Source: Motilimonas eburnea
GTDB taxonomy: Bacteria > Pseudomonadota > Gammaproteobacteria > Enterobacterales > CBDFNC01
NCBI RefSeq assembly: GCF_021295345.1
Contig: NZ_JAIMJB010000011.1
Coordinates: 96,714 to 160,713, forward strand
Direction of reading: 5' to 3'
Length of the DNA stretch: 64,000 bases
Notes under the pieces: generated by a model
Told to the model about the DNA's origin: nothing
Database searches by the model: none
Seen by the model: only the letters and a program-made list of their open reading frames with translations
In this document: piece by piece, positions 21,936 through 29,602 of the stretch
Numbering within the stretch: the stretch's first letter is position 1
Layout: each line of letters starts with the position of its first letter
Position numbers and translations under genes: made by a program

Positions 21936-22574
21936 TTAAATATATTCTCTTGCCCAGCTCACCGCTTGCAATCGATTTTTAACTTTTAGCTTTTTGAACA
22001 CATTGTAAAGATGAGACTTAACCGTGTGCTCACTTAAAAACAAGTTATCGGCGATCTGCATGTTTGATGCTCCCGTCATCACTTGTTTCAATATTTCCAC
22101 TTCACGACTGGTCAGTTTTGCGTAAGGCTGGTACTGACGGTGTAGTCGGGTACGTAGCGTTGCGAGCTGTGAGGTCATGGTTGAGCGGCTAAACCAGTAT
22201 TCACCGGCAAAGACACACTTGATGCCTTTGATTAGTTGCTCTTGATCTGCCGATTTTTGGAAAATGCCTACGCATAACGGCCAAGCTTGTAGCAATTGTG
22301 TTTCTAACTCTGGGTCAGTATTGAAAAGAATAATGCTGGTGTTGGTGGTCCATTGATTGATTTCATGGTGCCAGTCTTGCTCATTTGCGCCTGAAATGTA
22401 CTGCAAATTTGCAAGTAGAAAGAATTCGGTATCCGCCTCTTGAGTAATACTCAATTGTTCTGGTCGGCTTACCAATTCTACCTCTACAGCCAGTTTTAAC
22501 TTTAGAAAATGAACCAGGGCAGCCGACTCGATAGAGTCTTCTGAGATGAGATATAAATGCTGTTTTTTGTTCAT
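21936..22574 (-). CDS. LuxR/CsgD-family regulator with VpsT-type c-di-GMP motif
   Basis: 212 residues. The N-terminal receiver-like domain (about 1-130) lacks an evident phospho-acceptor aspartate pocket. Residues 127-130 read W-F-S-R, matching the W-[FLM]-[TS]-R cyclic di-GMP motif of Vibrio VpsT at the same place (end of the receiver domain). A LuxR helix-turn-helix follows (L-T-S-R-E-V-E-I-L-K, then S-E-H-T-V-K-S-H-L-Y-N-V-F-K-K-L). VpsT and CsgD control biofilm matrix genes; such a role here is inference. AGGGAAAG stands before the ATG. Confidence 0.82.
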   Translation of the reverse strand: MNKKQHLYLISEDSIESAALVHFLKLKLAVEVELVSRPEQLSITQEADTEFFLLANLQYISGANEQDWHHEINQWTTNTSIILFNTDPELETQLLQAWPLCVGIFQKSADQEQLIKGIKCVFAGEYWFSRSTMTSQLATLRTRLHRQYQPYAKLTSREVEILKQVMTGASNMQIADNLFLSEHTVKSHLYNVFKKLKVKNRLQAVSWAREYI

Positions 22575-22885
22575 AATGTCTTTCCCTGATAGCTTTTCAG
22601 CGCGACTAGACTAATACATCTATCAAAATTAAGTGAAGCATGAAAAAAGTATTAGCCTTGTCATATCAGCTGTCAATACCGAATAGCGCTTTGTTATTTG
22701 GCTTGTTTATAACCAATTAGATTACATAAAATTATTTTTTTTAACAATTTTTTGGTAGATATTTATTGCTGATGTGCAACTTGTTTCACTATTTTGACTG
22801 GTGTAGTGGGTTTCGATTTTGTTTTTTCTCATGCTAGCATCCCGTGCTATTATCCCGCTTCCTGTTTTTTAGCCAAAAAGTTTTG
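22575..22885. other. Intergenic region between the CsgD-like regulator and the MFS gene
   Basis: 311 bp, divergent, strongly A+T-rich with long A and T runs (for example 22733-22752). It should hold promoters for both genes. TATTAT at 22847-22852 could be the -10 of the transporter, but no matching -35 is convincing. A 26-codon ORF at 22640-22720 (plus) has a weak ribosome site and is not called. Confidence 0.5.
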
Positions 22886-24256
22886 ATGAATCAGACCGCA
22901 TTAAATGCAACTGAAAAGCGAGCTTCTATTAGTCTGGCCATGGTATTTGGCTTGAGAATGCTTGGCTTATTCATGATCATGCCAGTGTTTGCTTATTACG
23001 GCCAATCCCTAGAAGGATACTCGCCTTTATGGGTTGGGCTAGCGATAGGGGCTTATGGCCTCACTCAAGCCTTGTTTCAGATCCCCATGGGTATTTTATC
23101 TGACCGCATTGGGCGCAAGCCTGTTATTGTCATGGGCCTATTGATCTTTGCCTTGGGAAGCTTAATTGCTGCCTGGTCTGATTCTGTCTATGGGGTGGCC
23201 TTGGGTCGCGCAATCCAAGGACTCGGTGCCATTGCCAGCGCTATTTTAGCGTTAGCTGCAGACACTAGCCGTGAAGAGCAACGTTCTAAGGTGATGGCGA
23301 CCATAGGCGTTTCAATTGGCCTCGCGTTTGCTGTGGCCATGGTTGTGGGTCCTATTGTCACCCAGTTCATCGGATTAGCTGGTTTGTTTTATTTTACCGC
23401 GGTGATGGCTTTATTGGGGATCGTGATCGTCAGGTTTTCGGTGCCGAATGTGACACATAAAGCGCCGCCAGGTGACACGGTTGCGACGCCAAGATTACTC
23501 AAATCTTTGCTTGCTAAGCCAGAACTGCTGCGCTTAGATGCGGGTATTTTCATTCTGCATCTGACGTTAACTGCCATGTTTGTGGTGTTGCCACTCAAAC
23601 TAGTGGCGGCAGGAATGTTGGTCGAGCATCATTGGATGCTATATTTTCCTGCGCTGATCCTTTCCTTTCTATTTATTGTGCCCATGCTGATTTATGGTGC
23701 GCGCAAACAAAAAAATAAGCAGCTATTTATCTTTTCTATTATGCTAATGGCGCTTAGCCTGTTGTTATTAGCGTTGCAGCAGAGCCCACTTTGGTTGATC
23801 TTACTCGCCGTATTTTTGTATTTCACCGCATTTAACTTCTTAGAGGCCTCCTTACCTGCATTTATCTCTATGCTGGCACCCGCAGGCGCCAAAGGCACGG
23901 CCATGGGGGTTTATTCAACCAGCCAGTTCTTAGGTGCATTCCTTGGCGGTGTGCTGGGGGGTTATGCCTATAATTATTTTGGCGACCAAGGTTTGTTTAT
24001 CCTTATCGCAGGTTTAATGTTATGCTGGATGGTTATTGCATTGGGAATGAGTAACCCAAGCCAGATTCGTAACCATGTTTTTTCGGTTGACCTATCAGAT
24101 AGTCAGCGTGCGCAAGTGCTGACACAACAACTGGCCAAGTTACAAGGCGTATTAGAGGCGGTTGTGGTTGTCGAAGAGCATGCAGTGTATTTAAAAGTAA
24201 AACATACAGAGTTTGAACTTAATCAAGCCCAAGTGCTGATTAATAGTGGAAATTAA
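22886..24256 (+). CDS. YajR-like major facilitator transporter
   Basis: 456 residues, twelve predicted membrane helices. The MFS motif A is clear between TM2 and TM3 ([13 protein letters not shown]). The start [12 protein letters not shown] and the soluble C-terminal segment of about 65 residues (ferredoxin-like YAM domain, F-S-V-D-L-S-D to V-Y-L-K-V-K-H) match E. coli YajR, a drug:proton antiporter-like protein of unknown substrate. The start at 22886 fits YajR length; no strong ribosome site is seen. The ssb gene follows after 14 bp. Confidence 0.82.
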   Translation: MNQTALNATEKRASISLAMVFGLRMLGLFMIMPVFAYYGQSLEGYSPLWVGLAIGAYGLTQALFQIPMGILSDRIGRKPVIVMGLLIFALGSLIAAWSDSVYGVALGRAIQGLGAIASAILALAADTSREEQRSKVMATIGVSIGLAFAVAMVVGPIVTQFIGLAGLFYFTAVMALLGIVIVRFSVPNVTHKAPPGDTVATPRLLKSLLAKPELLRLDAGIFILHLTLTAMFVVLPLKLVAAGMLVEHHWMLYFPALILSFLFIVPMLIYGARKQKNKQLFIFSIMLMALSLLLLALQQSPLWLILLAVFLYFTAFNFLEASLPAFISMLAPAGAKGTAMGVYSTSQFLGAFLGGVLGGYAYNYFGDQGLFILIAGLMLCWMVIALGMSNPSQIRNHVFSVDLSDSQRAQVLTQQLAKLQGVLEAVVVVEEHAVYLKVKHTEFELNQAQVLINSGN

Positions 24257-24270
24257 CGGGAGTTGAGATT

Positions 24271-24891
24271 ATGGCCACTCGTGGAGTGAACAAAGTTATT
24301 TTGGTTGGCAACTTAGGTCAAGATCCTGAAGTTCGCTACTTACCTAATGGTGGTGCGGTGGCTAACATTACTATCGCGACCTCTGAATCATGGCGCGATA
24401 AAGCGACCGGTGAGCAGCGTGAAAAAACCGAATGGCACCGTGTGTCTTTGTTCGGCAAACTGGCTGAAGTTGCTGGGGAATATCTACGTAAAGGTTCACA
24501 GGTTTACATTGAAGGTCAATTGCAAACGCGTAAATGGCAAGATCAGCAAGGACAAGATCGTTACACCACAGAGGTTGTTGTACAAGGTTATAGTGGCGTA
24601 ATGCAAATGCTAGGTGGCCGTCAAGGTGGTCAGCAAGGTGGCCAAGGTGGATATGGCCAACAAGGTGGCCAAGGCAACTATGGCGGTCAAGCCAATCAGG
24701 GGCAAGGTGGCCAGCAAAGTTGGGGTCAGCCGCAGCAACCTAATATGGCACCGCCTTCACAACCATCACCTCAGGGCGGCTATAATCAAGCGCCTCCAGC
24801 ACCTGCGCCACAATCAGCCCCACAAAAGCCAGCTGCACAACCTAGCTACAATGAGCCGCCAATGGATTTTGATGACGATATCCCGTTCTAG
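24271..24891 (+). CDS. ssb: Single-stranded DNA-binding protein
   Basis: 206 residues: OB fold 1-112 (starting [20 protein letters not shown]), then a long disordered linker rich in Gly, Gln and Pro (about 113-195), and the acidic tip D-F-D-D-D-I-P-F that recruits replication and repair proteins. The linker is longer than in E. coli SSB (178 residues). CGGGAG precedes the ATG. The close spacing to the MFS gene suggests a shared transcript. Confidence 0.97.
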   Translation: MATRGVNKVILVGNLGQDPEVRYLPNGGAVANITIATSESWRDKATGEQREKTEWHRVSLFGKLAEVAGEYLRKGSQVYIEGQLQTRKWQDQQGQDRYTTEVVVQGYSGVMQMLGGRQGGQQGGQGGYGQQGGQGNYGGQANQGQGGQQSWGQPQQPNMAPPSQPSPQGGYNQAPPAPAPQSAPQKPAAQPSYNEPPMDFDDDIPF

Positions 24892-24927
24892 GTTAGAATT
24901 TTAATAAAGAGTAAAGACAGATTTCAG

Positions 24928-24949
24928 GCCGCAGTCATGCGGCTTTTTT
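24928..24949 (+). terminator. ssb terminator
   Basis: GCCGCA (24928-24933), loop GTCA, TGCGGC (24938-24943) and six T. It stands between convergent ssb and rtcR. Confidence 0.82.
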
Positions 24950-24954
24950 GTGCC

Positions 24955-26571
24955 TTATTGTTCACGCCGCTGTTTGTGTAACTCGGACCACTTCAAGCCG
25001 AATTTGGCTAGGTATTTTTGCAGTCTGGTCGAGTCATTGACTTGCGCCTTCTTCTCTCGGCTCTTATCGAATAATTCACGCCCTGCAGAGGCCATATTAT
25101 GATGGCGTAAACAGACAGTGAGCACATAGTTCAGTTGGTGTGCATCAAATTGATCAAGCTCGGCGATGCTTTGCTCGTTCAGGTAATCACCTAATCTATT
25201 TATCGATTTTAATGCAGTAGGATTTTGCCAACAAAGTCGCAACCTTGCTATCTCTTCTTCTACATCGTCGAGTGTGATTCTTGACGAATCGGCTAAGGTG
25301 CACAGACGGGTAATGGCAGAGCTTAAATCGCGAAAGTTCCCTGACCAGATAGCTTCGCCCGACATGGCAAATTTTTCAAAGGTTAACCTCGCTTCCTTGT
25401 TAAAACGAACTTGTCGCCCATGCTTTTGCGCATATAGGCTTATCTCATAATCGATATTGGCAGGCAGATCTTCTTTACGTTCAGTCAGGGCTGGTAATTT
25501 ATAGGTCCACAGGTTGATCCTAGCGAATAAGTCCTCACGAAACATACCTTTGGCTATTTCGGCTGCTAACTCCTTGTTGGTTCCAGCGATAAGCTGGAAG
25601 TCACTGCTGACGGTTTTGTCACTGCCAACTGGGTGAAAGGTTTTATTTTCTATAGCATGCAAAAGCATCGCTTGCTCTTCTAAACCAAGCTCACCAATTT
25701 CATCAAGGAATAATATGCCTTGATTAGCCGTGAGTAGATATCCATTTCGCTCTTTTTGCGCGCCGGTAAATGCACCTTTGGTATGGCCAAAAAGCGCCGC
25801 CATGGCGTTTTCGCCCTTTAATGTGGCACAGTTGACGCTGACTAAATCTCCTTTAATCATTGAGCGGCGTTTCTTCAGTTGAAAAATGCGCATAGCGAGT
25901 TGGCTTTTACCGGCGCCAGTTGGGCCCGTGAGTAAAATCGGGTCGTTAGAGCGAATCGCCACCTTTTCGACTTGCGATATAAGATGATTAAAGTTGGCAT
26001 TCTTAGTTGCGATTCCGCCTTTTAAGAATGCCTTACCTTCTAAATGTTCCCGATCAAAGCGTGTGGCGAGTTGGTCATATTTAGATAGATCTAAGTCTAT
26101 GATATGCACTCGGCCGATGGACTTATTGGTGGCATATTTATCCGGAGATGTTTGAATCAGTCGACCAGGAAAGTGGCGGCTTTCAGTCAATAAATAGCTA
26201 CATATCTGTACAACATGAGTGCCTGTTGTGATGTGAAATAGATAATCACAGTGTTCTGTATCAAACGCTTGTTGTTGGCACCAATCATAAAGCTTGGCAT
26301 ACACTTCTTCAAAATCCCATGGATCACGAAAGTTTAGGTTATGTAGGGTGACGGTTGTTTCTGGTGAGACACTTTCAATATCAACCGCCACATTGTTAGC
26401 AAGGCGCTCAGAGTGATTGTCATGCAGCATATGCAAATGATCTATGACTAAATCATCTTGGCTACACAAGCTAATGTTGGGCCGCCAGCGAGCCCAGCGA
26501 TCAACGCGCTTACCGACAAAATCTAGCTTTGTGCCAATCAAACTGACCGCAATGGTTTTCTTTCTATTCAT
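24955..26571 (-). CDS. rtcR: RtcR, CARF-domain sigma54 activator of the RNA repair operon
   Basis: 538 residues. The N-terminal 180 residues form the RtcR CARF domain (I-A-V-S-L-I-G-T-K-L-D to H-I-T-T-G-T-H-V), a fold that binds RNA-derived or cyclic nucleotide ligands. The AAA+ domain has Walker A G-P-T-G-A-G-K-S (216-223), the sigma54-contact loop G-A-F-T-G-A (266-271) and Walker B I-L-F-L-D-E (about 286-291). A Fis-like helix-turn-helix closes the protein. In E. coli, RtcR silences itself through CARF until a ligand from damaged RNA appears. It is divergent from its likely target operon starting near 26752. Confidence 0.96.
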   Translation of the reverse strand: MNRKKTIAVSLIGTKLDFVGKRVDRWARWRPNISLCSQDDLVIDHLHMLHDNHSERLANNVAVDIESVSPETTVTLHNLNFRDPWDFEEVYAKLYDWCQQQAFDTEHCDYLFHITTGTHVVQICSYLLTESRHFPGRLIQTSPDKYATNKSIGRVHIIDLDLSKYDQLATRFDREHLEGKAFLKGGIATKNANFNHLISQVEKVAIRSNDPILLTGPTGAGKSQLAMRIFQLKKRRSMIKGDLVSVNCATLKGENAMAALFGHTKGAFTGAQKERNGYLLTANQGILFLDEIGELGLEEQAMLLHAIENKTFHPVGSDKTVSSDFQLIAGTNKELAAEIAKGMFREDLFARINLWTYKLPALTERKEDLPANIDYEISLYAQKHGRQVRFNKEARLTFEKFAMSGEAIWSGNFRDLSSAITRLCTLADSSRITLDDVEEEIARLRLCWQNPTALKSINRLGDYLNEQSIAELDQFDAHQLNYVLTVCLRHHNMASAGRELFDKSREKKAQVNDSTRLQKYLAKFGLKWSELHKQRREQ

Positions 26572-26591
26572 AACTTACTGGTTATCTATAT

Positions 26592-26607
26592 GGATATAAA
26601 TATATCC
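26592..26607. promoter_or_regulatory. Candidate RtcR upstream activator site
   Basis: Inverted repeat GGATAT-AAAT-ATATCC, ending 118 bp upstream of the -24 element, the usual distance for a sigma54 enhancer. It lies in an A+T-rich stretch just 5' of rtcR. The binding is inferred. Confidence 0.35.
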
Positions 26608-26725
26608 TTAAGGTTACTTTTATGTCTTTCGGTGCGCTAGCTTAAAATTGCTTCATTTTGCTGATCGGTTGTTTTTTTATTTAAATTCAGTTGTTTATTT
26701 GTATTTTAATTATTTTTTATTCAGT

Positions 26726-26741
26726 TGGCACGCAACTTGAT
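26726..26741 (+). promoter_or_regulatory. Sigma54 (-24/-12) promoter of the Rtc operon
   Basis: TGGCAC-GCAAC-TTGAT fits the consensus TGGCAC-N5-TTGCW except for A in place of the -12 C. Start is expected near 26752, exactly where a terminal RNA stem begins. Confidence 0.75.
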
Positions 26742-26751
26742 ATCTATAAAG

Positions 26752-26828
26752 TGCTGGCCATTTAGGTAGTGACTCAACCATCACTCCGGTGCACTGAACG
26801 TTGTGACTGTGTATTCCAAGCCCAGCAT
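26752..26828 (+). ncRNA. 5' domain of the Rtc leader RNA (closed stem)
   Basis: Directly at the predicted start, TGCTGG (26752-26757) pairs with CCAGCA (26822-26827), enclosing 64 nt. Inside is a hairpin with arms AGTGA (26768-26772) and TCACT (26781-26785), extended by GG/CC across a one-base bulge. No reading frame or ribosome site is evident. The folding was done by eye, and function is unknown. Confidence 0.5.
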
Positions 26829-26830
26829 AC

Positions 26831-26898
26831 ATTTAAGTAGCTCAATGGTAGAGCAACGGTTTTCCGTACGCGGAGGTTCGAATCCTTCCTTAAATGCA
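26831..26898 (+). ncRNA. tRNA-like element 1 in the Rtc leader (shrunken anticodon arm)
   Basis: Cloverleaf by eye: acceptor ATTTAAG (26831-26837) pairs fully with CTTAAAT (26889-26895). D arm GCTC/GAGC has loop AATGGTA (26840-26854). T arm GGAGG/CCTTC has the canonical loop TTCGAAT (26872-26888). In place of a 5-bp stem with 7-nt loop, the anticodon position is a 4-bp stem ACGG/CCGT closed by a TTTT tetraloop (26856-26867), so it cannot decode. The 3' end is GCA, not CCA. Total 65-68 nt, shorter than a tRNA. It lies downstream of a sigma54 promoter and upstream of rtcB, so it is probably a tRNA mimic induced by RtcR. Confidence 0.7.
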
Positions 26899-26967
26899 CA
26901 GGTAGCTCAACGGTAGAGCCGCGGTCATGCCGCTTGTTGTGGGTTCGATTCCCACCCTAATAAACCA
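26899..26967 (+). ncRNA. tRNA-like element 2 in the Rtc leader (shrunken anticodon arm)
   Basis: It immediately follows element 1. D arm GCTC/GAGC has loop AACGGTA (26905-26919). T arm GTGGG/CCCAC has loop TTCGATT (26939-26955). The anticodon position holds GCGG/CCGC with the 5-nt loop TCATG (26921-26933). The acceptor is reduced to AGG/CCT (26900-26902 with 26956-26958), and the tail runs AATAAACCA. The T arm is fully canonical, so tRNA-elbow binding proteins could recognise it, but it cannot act as a normal tRNA. The two elements share D-arm sequence, suggesting duplication. Confidence 0.6.
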
Positions 26968-26972
26968 AAAGC

Positions 26973-27121
26973 GAAAACCAAGGTTAGCAAGCCGAGGTTG
27001 CCTATGGCAGGTAAACGTAAGAGATAAAAAGTTAACAGCAAGCCGGATGCTCCCTGTTAATGGCAAACCTCAAACCTTTGCATGTTAAGCATTGCCCCCT
27101 TGCTAACAACACCCTGGTTTC
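26973..27121 (+). ncRNA. Long-range-stem RNA domain before the slipin gene (Y-RNA-like architecture)
   Basis: The two ends pair: AAACCA (26975-26980) with TGGTTT (27115-27120), then, after an asymmetric internal loop, GTTAGCAAG (26983-26991) with CTTGCTAAC (27099-27107). Nested inside are GAGGTT+GCC (26994-27002) with GGC+A+AACCTC (27062-27071), and TTAACAG (27032-27038) with CTGTTAA (27054-27060). A closed terminal stem with a bulge resembles bacterial Y RNAs encoded in Rsr-Rtc operons of other bacteria, but no Ro/TROVE gene is in this window and the known Ro-binding sequence was not recognised. It ends 15 nt before the slipin ATG. Confidence 0.55.
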
Positions 27122-27135
27122 AATAAGGAAAAGAC

Positions 27136-28290
27136 ATGTTTAGAACGACTCAGGTAATTTCAGAAAATGAACGCGTACTCGTGTTTAAAAATCAAGTGAT
27201 GAAGGATGTACTGCTACCGGGCAAGCATCAGCTCTGGGATCTGAAGCAAGAGCTTAACTTTATTCGATACGATATCAATGAACTCTTTTTTAGTGAGCCC
27301 AACGCGGAGCGTTTGTATCGCGATCATGACGTATTAAAGCCACATATTTTCTATCGCAAGTTACAGCCAAGTGAAGTGGGTTTACTTTATATCAATGAGC
27401 AATTAAGAGGCATTGTTGCACCGGGTGAGCATTTATATCTTTGGCAAGATGCGGGGGATATCCGTTTGGATACCTTGACCATAGATCAAAACATCGAAGT
27501 GGATGAACAACTGATGTTTTTAATTAAGCGAGCGGGGGCGAACAGTGCATCGCGATTAATTCGCAGTGTTCATAGCGTAGCGAGTAAGCCCATTGCCGAA
27601 GTGGTGGTAGCAAGAGAGCAGGTTGGTTTGTTGTATATCGATGGCCGGTTTAGCCAACGCTTATCGCCAGGGCAATACGCTTTCTGGCAGTTTAATCATG
27701 CCATTGAACTCAAGACCTTAGATTGTCGAACTCAGATGATAGAGATATCGGGGCAAGAGATCTTAAGTAAAGATCGCGTGACCTTGCGTATTAACCTTAC
27801 CGCCAGCATCAAGATCAGGGATGCTGAGTTGGTGGCGACAAGCGTCGAGAAGGTCGACGAGTTTATTTATAAAACCTTACAGCTTGCGCTGAGAGAGTCG
27901 GTTGGTACTAAGGCGTTAGACGATATCCTGTTAGACAAACTTTATGTTAACGAAACCGTCAAGGAGCTAGTGGCCGGGCAACTTGAAGCCATCGGCGTCA
28001 CTCTGGCTAACGTGGGCGTAAAAGACATTATTTTACCGGGTGAAATGAAAGCGATTTTGAATCAAGTGGTAGAAGCGCAAAAAGCGGCTGAAGCGAATGT
28101 GATCAAACGGCGTGAGGAAACCTCAGCGACGAGAAGTTTACACAATACAGCCAAGGTAATGGAAAACAACCCAACCTTAATGCGTTTAAAAGAATTGGAG
28201 GCCCTTGAAAAAGTGGCAGACCGTATTGGCAGCTTAACCGTGTTTAATGGCCTAGATGGACTGACTAACGGGCTGATTAAAATAGGTTAA
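27136..28290 (+). CDS. Soluble slipin/SPFH-family protein of the RNA repair operon
   Basis: 384 residues. A Band-7/SPFH domain covers about 155-300 (V-V-V-A-R-E-Q-V-G-L-L-Y-I-D-G and T-L-R-I-N-L-T-A-S-I-K-I), followed by a helical, coiled-coil-prone tail. There is no N-terminal membrane helix, unlike stomatins. The segment normally found once before the SPFH core appears three times: residues 9-34, 78-103 and 158-184, each ending P-G-x-x-x-x-x-W. AAGGAAA lies before the ATG. First protein of the operon; its role beside RtcB is unknown, possibly an oligomeric scaffold. Confidence 0.85.
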   Translation: MFRTTQVISENERVLVFKNQVMKDVLLPGKHQLWDLKQELNFIRYDINELFFSEPNAERLYRDHDVLKPHIFYRKLQPSEVGLLYINEQLRGIVAPGEHLYLWQDAGDIRLDTLTIDQNIEVDEQLMFLIKRAGANSASRLIRSVHSVASKPIAEVVVAREQVGLLYIDGRFSQRLSPGQYAFWQFNHAIELKTLDCRTQMIEISGQEILSKDRVTLRINLTASIKIRDAELVATSVEKVDEFIYKTLQLALRESVGTKALDDILLDKLYVNETVKELVAGQLEAIGVTLANVGVKDIILPGEMKAILNQVVEAQKAAEANVIKRREETSATRSLHNTAKVMENNPTLMRLKELEALEKVADRIGSLTVFNGLDGLTNGLIKIG

Positions 28291-28365
28291 TTGCAAATTT
28301 ACTGAGAATGAAGAAGTGCTCAAGCTCAGCTTGACGAGCAGCAAACAGAATGAATAGGAAAGACC

Positions 28366-29592
28366 ATGTGTAAAAATTATAACGTAATTGAACAGGAAGG
28401 AATGGCAACCATCAAGGCATGGACTAAGGGGGTGCCTTTTGAAGAGCAAGCGCAACAACAGTTAAGAAATATTGCCGGTATGCCATTGGTACATTCTCAT
28501 ATCGCCGTGATGCCTGATGTGCATTTGGGTAAAGGGGCCACCATAGGAAGTGTGATCCCTTCGGTTGATGCCGTGATTCCTGCGGCGGTTGGGGTTGATA
28601 TTGGCTGCGGTATGGTTGCGACAAAAACCACCCTGACGGCTAGTCAGTTGCCTGATAATTTGGCGGGTATTCGCCACGCATTTGAATCGGCTGTGCCCCA
28701 TGGCCGCACTCCAACGAGTCGCGGCCGCACCGATAGAGGGGCGTGGCATAACATTCCTGATGTGGTTGCAGGCGAATGGCAAAAGTTAGCGACACGCTTT
28801 GAAAAAATATGTGCTAAGCATCCTGCGATCCGTAACTGTAATCACGTGAATCATTTGGGAACCATGGGAACGGGTAATCACTTTTTAGAGCTGTGCTTAG
28901 ATGAAAACGATGCGGTTTGGATCATGTTGCATTCAGGTAGTCGCGGGGTAGGGAATCGAATTGGGACCTACTTTATCGAATTGGCCAAGAAAGAAATGCA
29001 GCGTCACCAAATTAATTTGCCCGATATGGACTTAGCTTATCTTTCAGAAGGAAGTGAATACTTTGATGACTATGTCGAGGCGGTGGAATGGGCGCAAGAT
29101 TTTGCTGCCAAAAATAGAGAGATCATGATGTTTAATGCCATAGCCGCCTTGCGTAAGCAACTGCCTGTTGACTTCTCTACCGCTGAGCTCGCTGTGAATT
29201 GCCATCACAACTATATCTCGCGAGAGCATCACTTTGGTAAAGACTGTTTTGTGACTCGAAAGGGTGCAGTGAGAGCACAAAAAGGCGAAATGGGGATCAT
29301 TCCTGGCAGCATGGGTGCGCGCTCATTTATTGTTCGTGGGCTTGGCAATCCAGAGAGTTTCAATAGTTGCAGTCATGGTGCGGGTCGGGTGATGTCGCGA
29401 ACACAAGCGAAAAAAGTGTACAACGTAAAGGATCAAATTGAGGCGACTCGCGGAGTTGAGTGTCGCAAAGATGAAGCCGTGATTGATGAGATCCCACATG
29501 CATACAAAGATATAGATAAGGTGATGGCCGCGCAGCAAGACTTGGTTGAGGTGGTATATACCTTGAAGCAAGTGGTGTGTGTCAAAGGATAA
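28366..29592 (+). CDS. rtcB: RNA-splicing ligase RtcB (GTP-dependent 3'-phosphate/5'-OH ligase)
   Basis: 408 residues matching E. coli RtcB throughout: H-I-A-V-M-P-D-V-H-L-G-K-G-A-T-I-G, V-G-V-D-I-G-C-G-M (manganese-binding Asp and Cys), G-N-H-F-L-E-L, H-S-G-S-R-G-V-G, N-C-H-H-N-Y, and C-S-H-G-A-G-R, whose histidine is guanylylated. RtcB seals broken RNAs bearing 2',3'-cyclic phosphate or 3'-phosphate, such as tRNAs cut by anticodon nucleases or toxins. TAGGAAAG precedes the ATG. A hairpin at 28317-28340 (TGCTC..GAGCA) sits between slipin and rtcB. Confidence 0.98.
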   Translation: MCKNYNVIEQEGMATIKAWTKGVPFEEQAQQQLRNIAGMPLVHSHIAVMPDVHLGKGATIGSVIPSVDAVIPAAVGVDIGCGMVATKTTLTASQLPDNLAGIRHAFESAVPHGRTPTSRGRTDRGAWHNIPDVVAGEWQKLATRFEKICAKHPAIRNCNHVNHLGTMGTGNHFLELCLDENDAVWIMLHSGSRGVGNRIGTYFIELAKKEMQRHQINLPDMDLAYLSEGSEYFDDYVEAVEWAQDFAAKNREIMMFNAIAALRKQLPVDFSTAELAVNCHHNYISREHHFGKDCFVTRKGAVRAQKGEMGIIPGSMGARSFIVRGLGNPESFNSCSHGAGRVMSRTQAKKVYNVKDQIEATRGVECRKDEAVIDEIPHAYKDIDKVMAAQQDLVEVVYTLKQVVCVKG

Positions 29593-29602
29593 GGAAAACA
29601 AG

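Noticed and set aside
22640..22720. 26-codon ORF beginning M-K-K-V-L-A-L-S-Y in the intergenic region.
   Set aside because: Weak ribosome site, low-complexity A+T-rich surroundings, no recognisable family.
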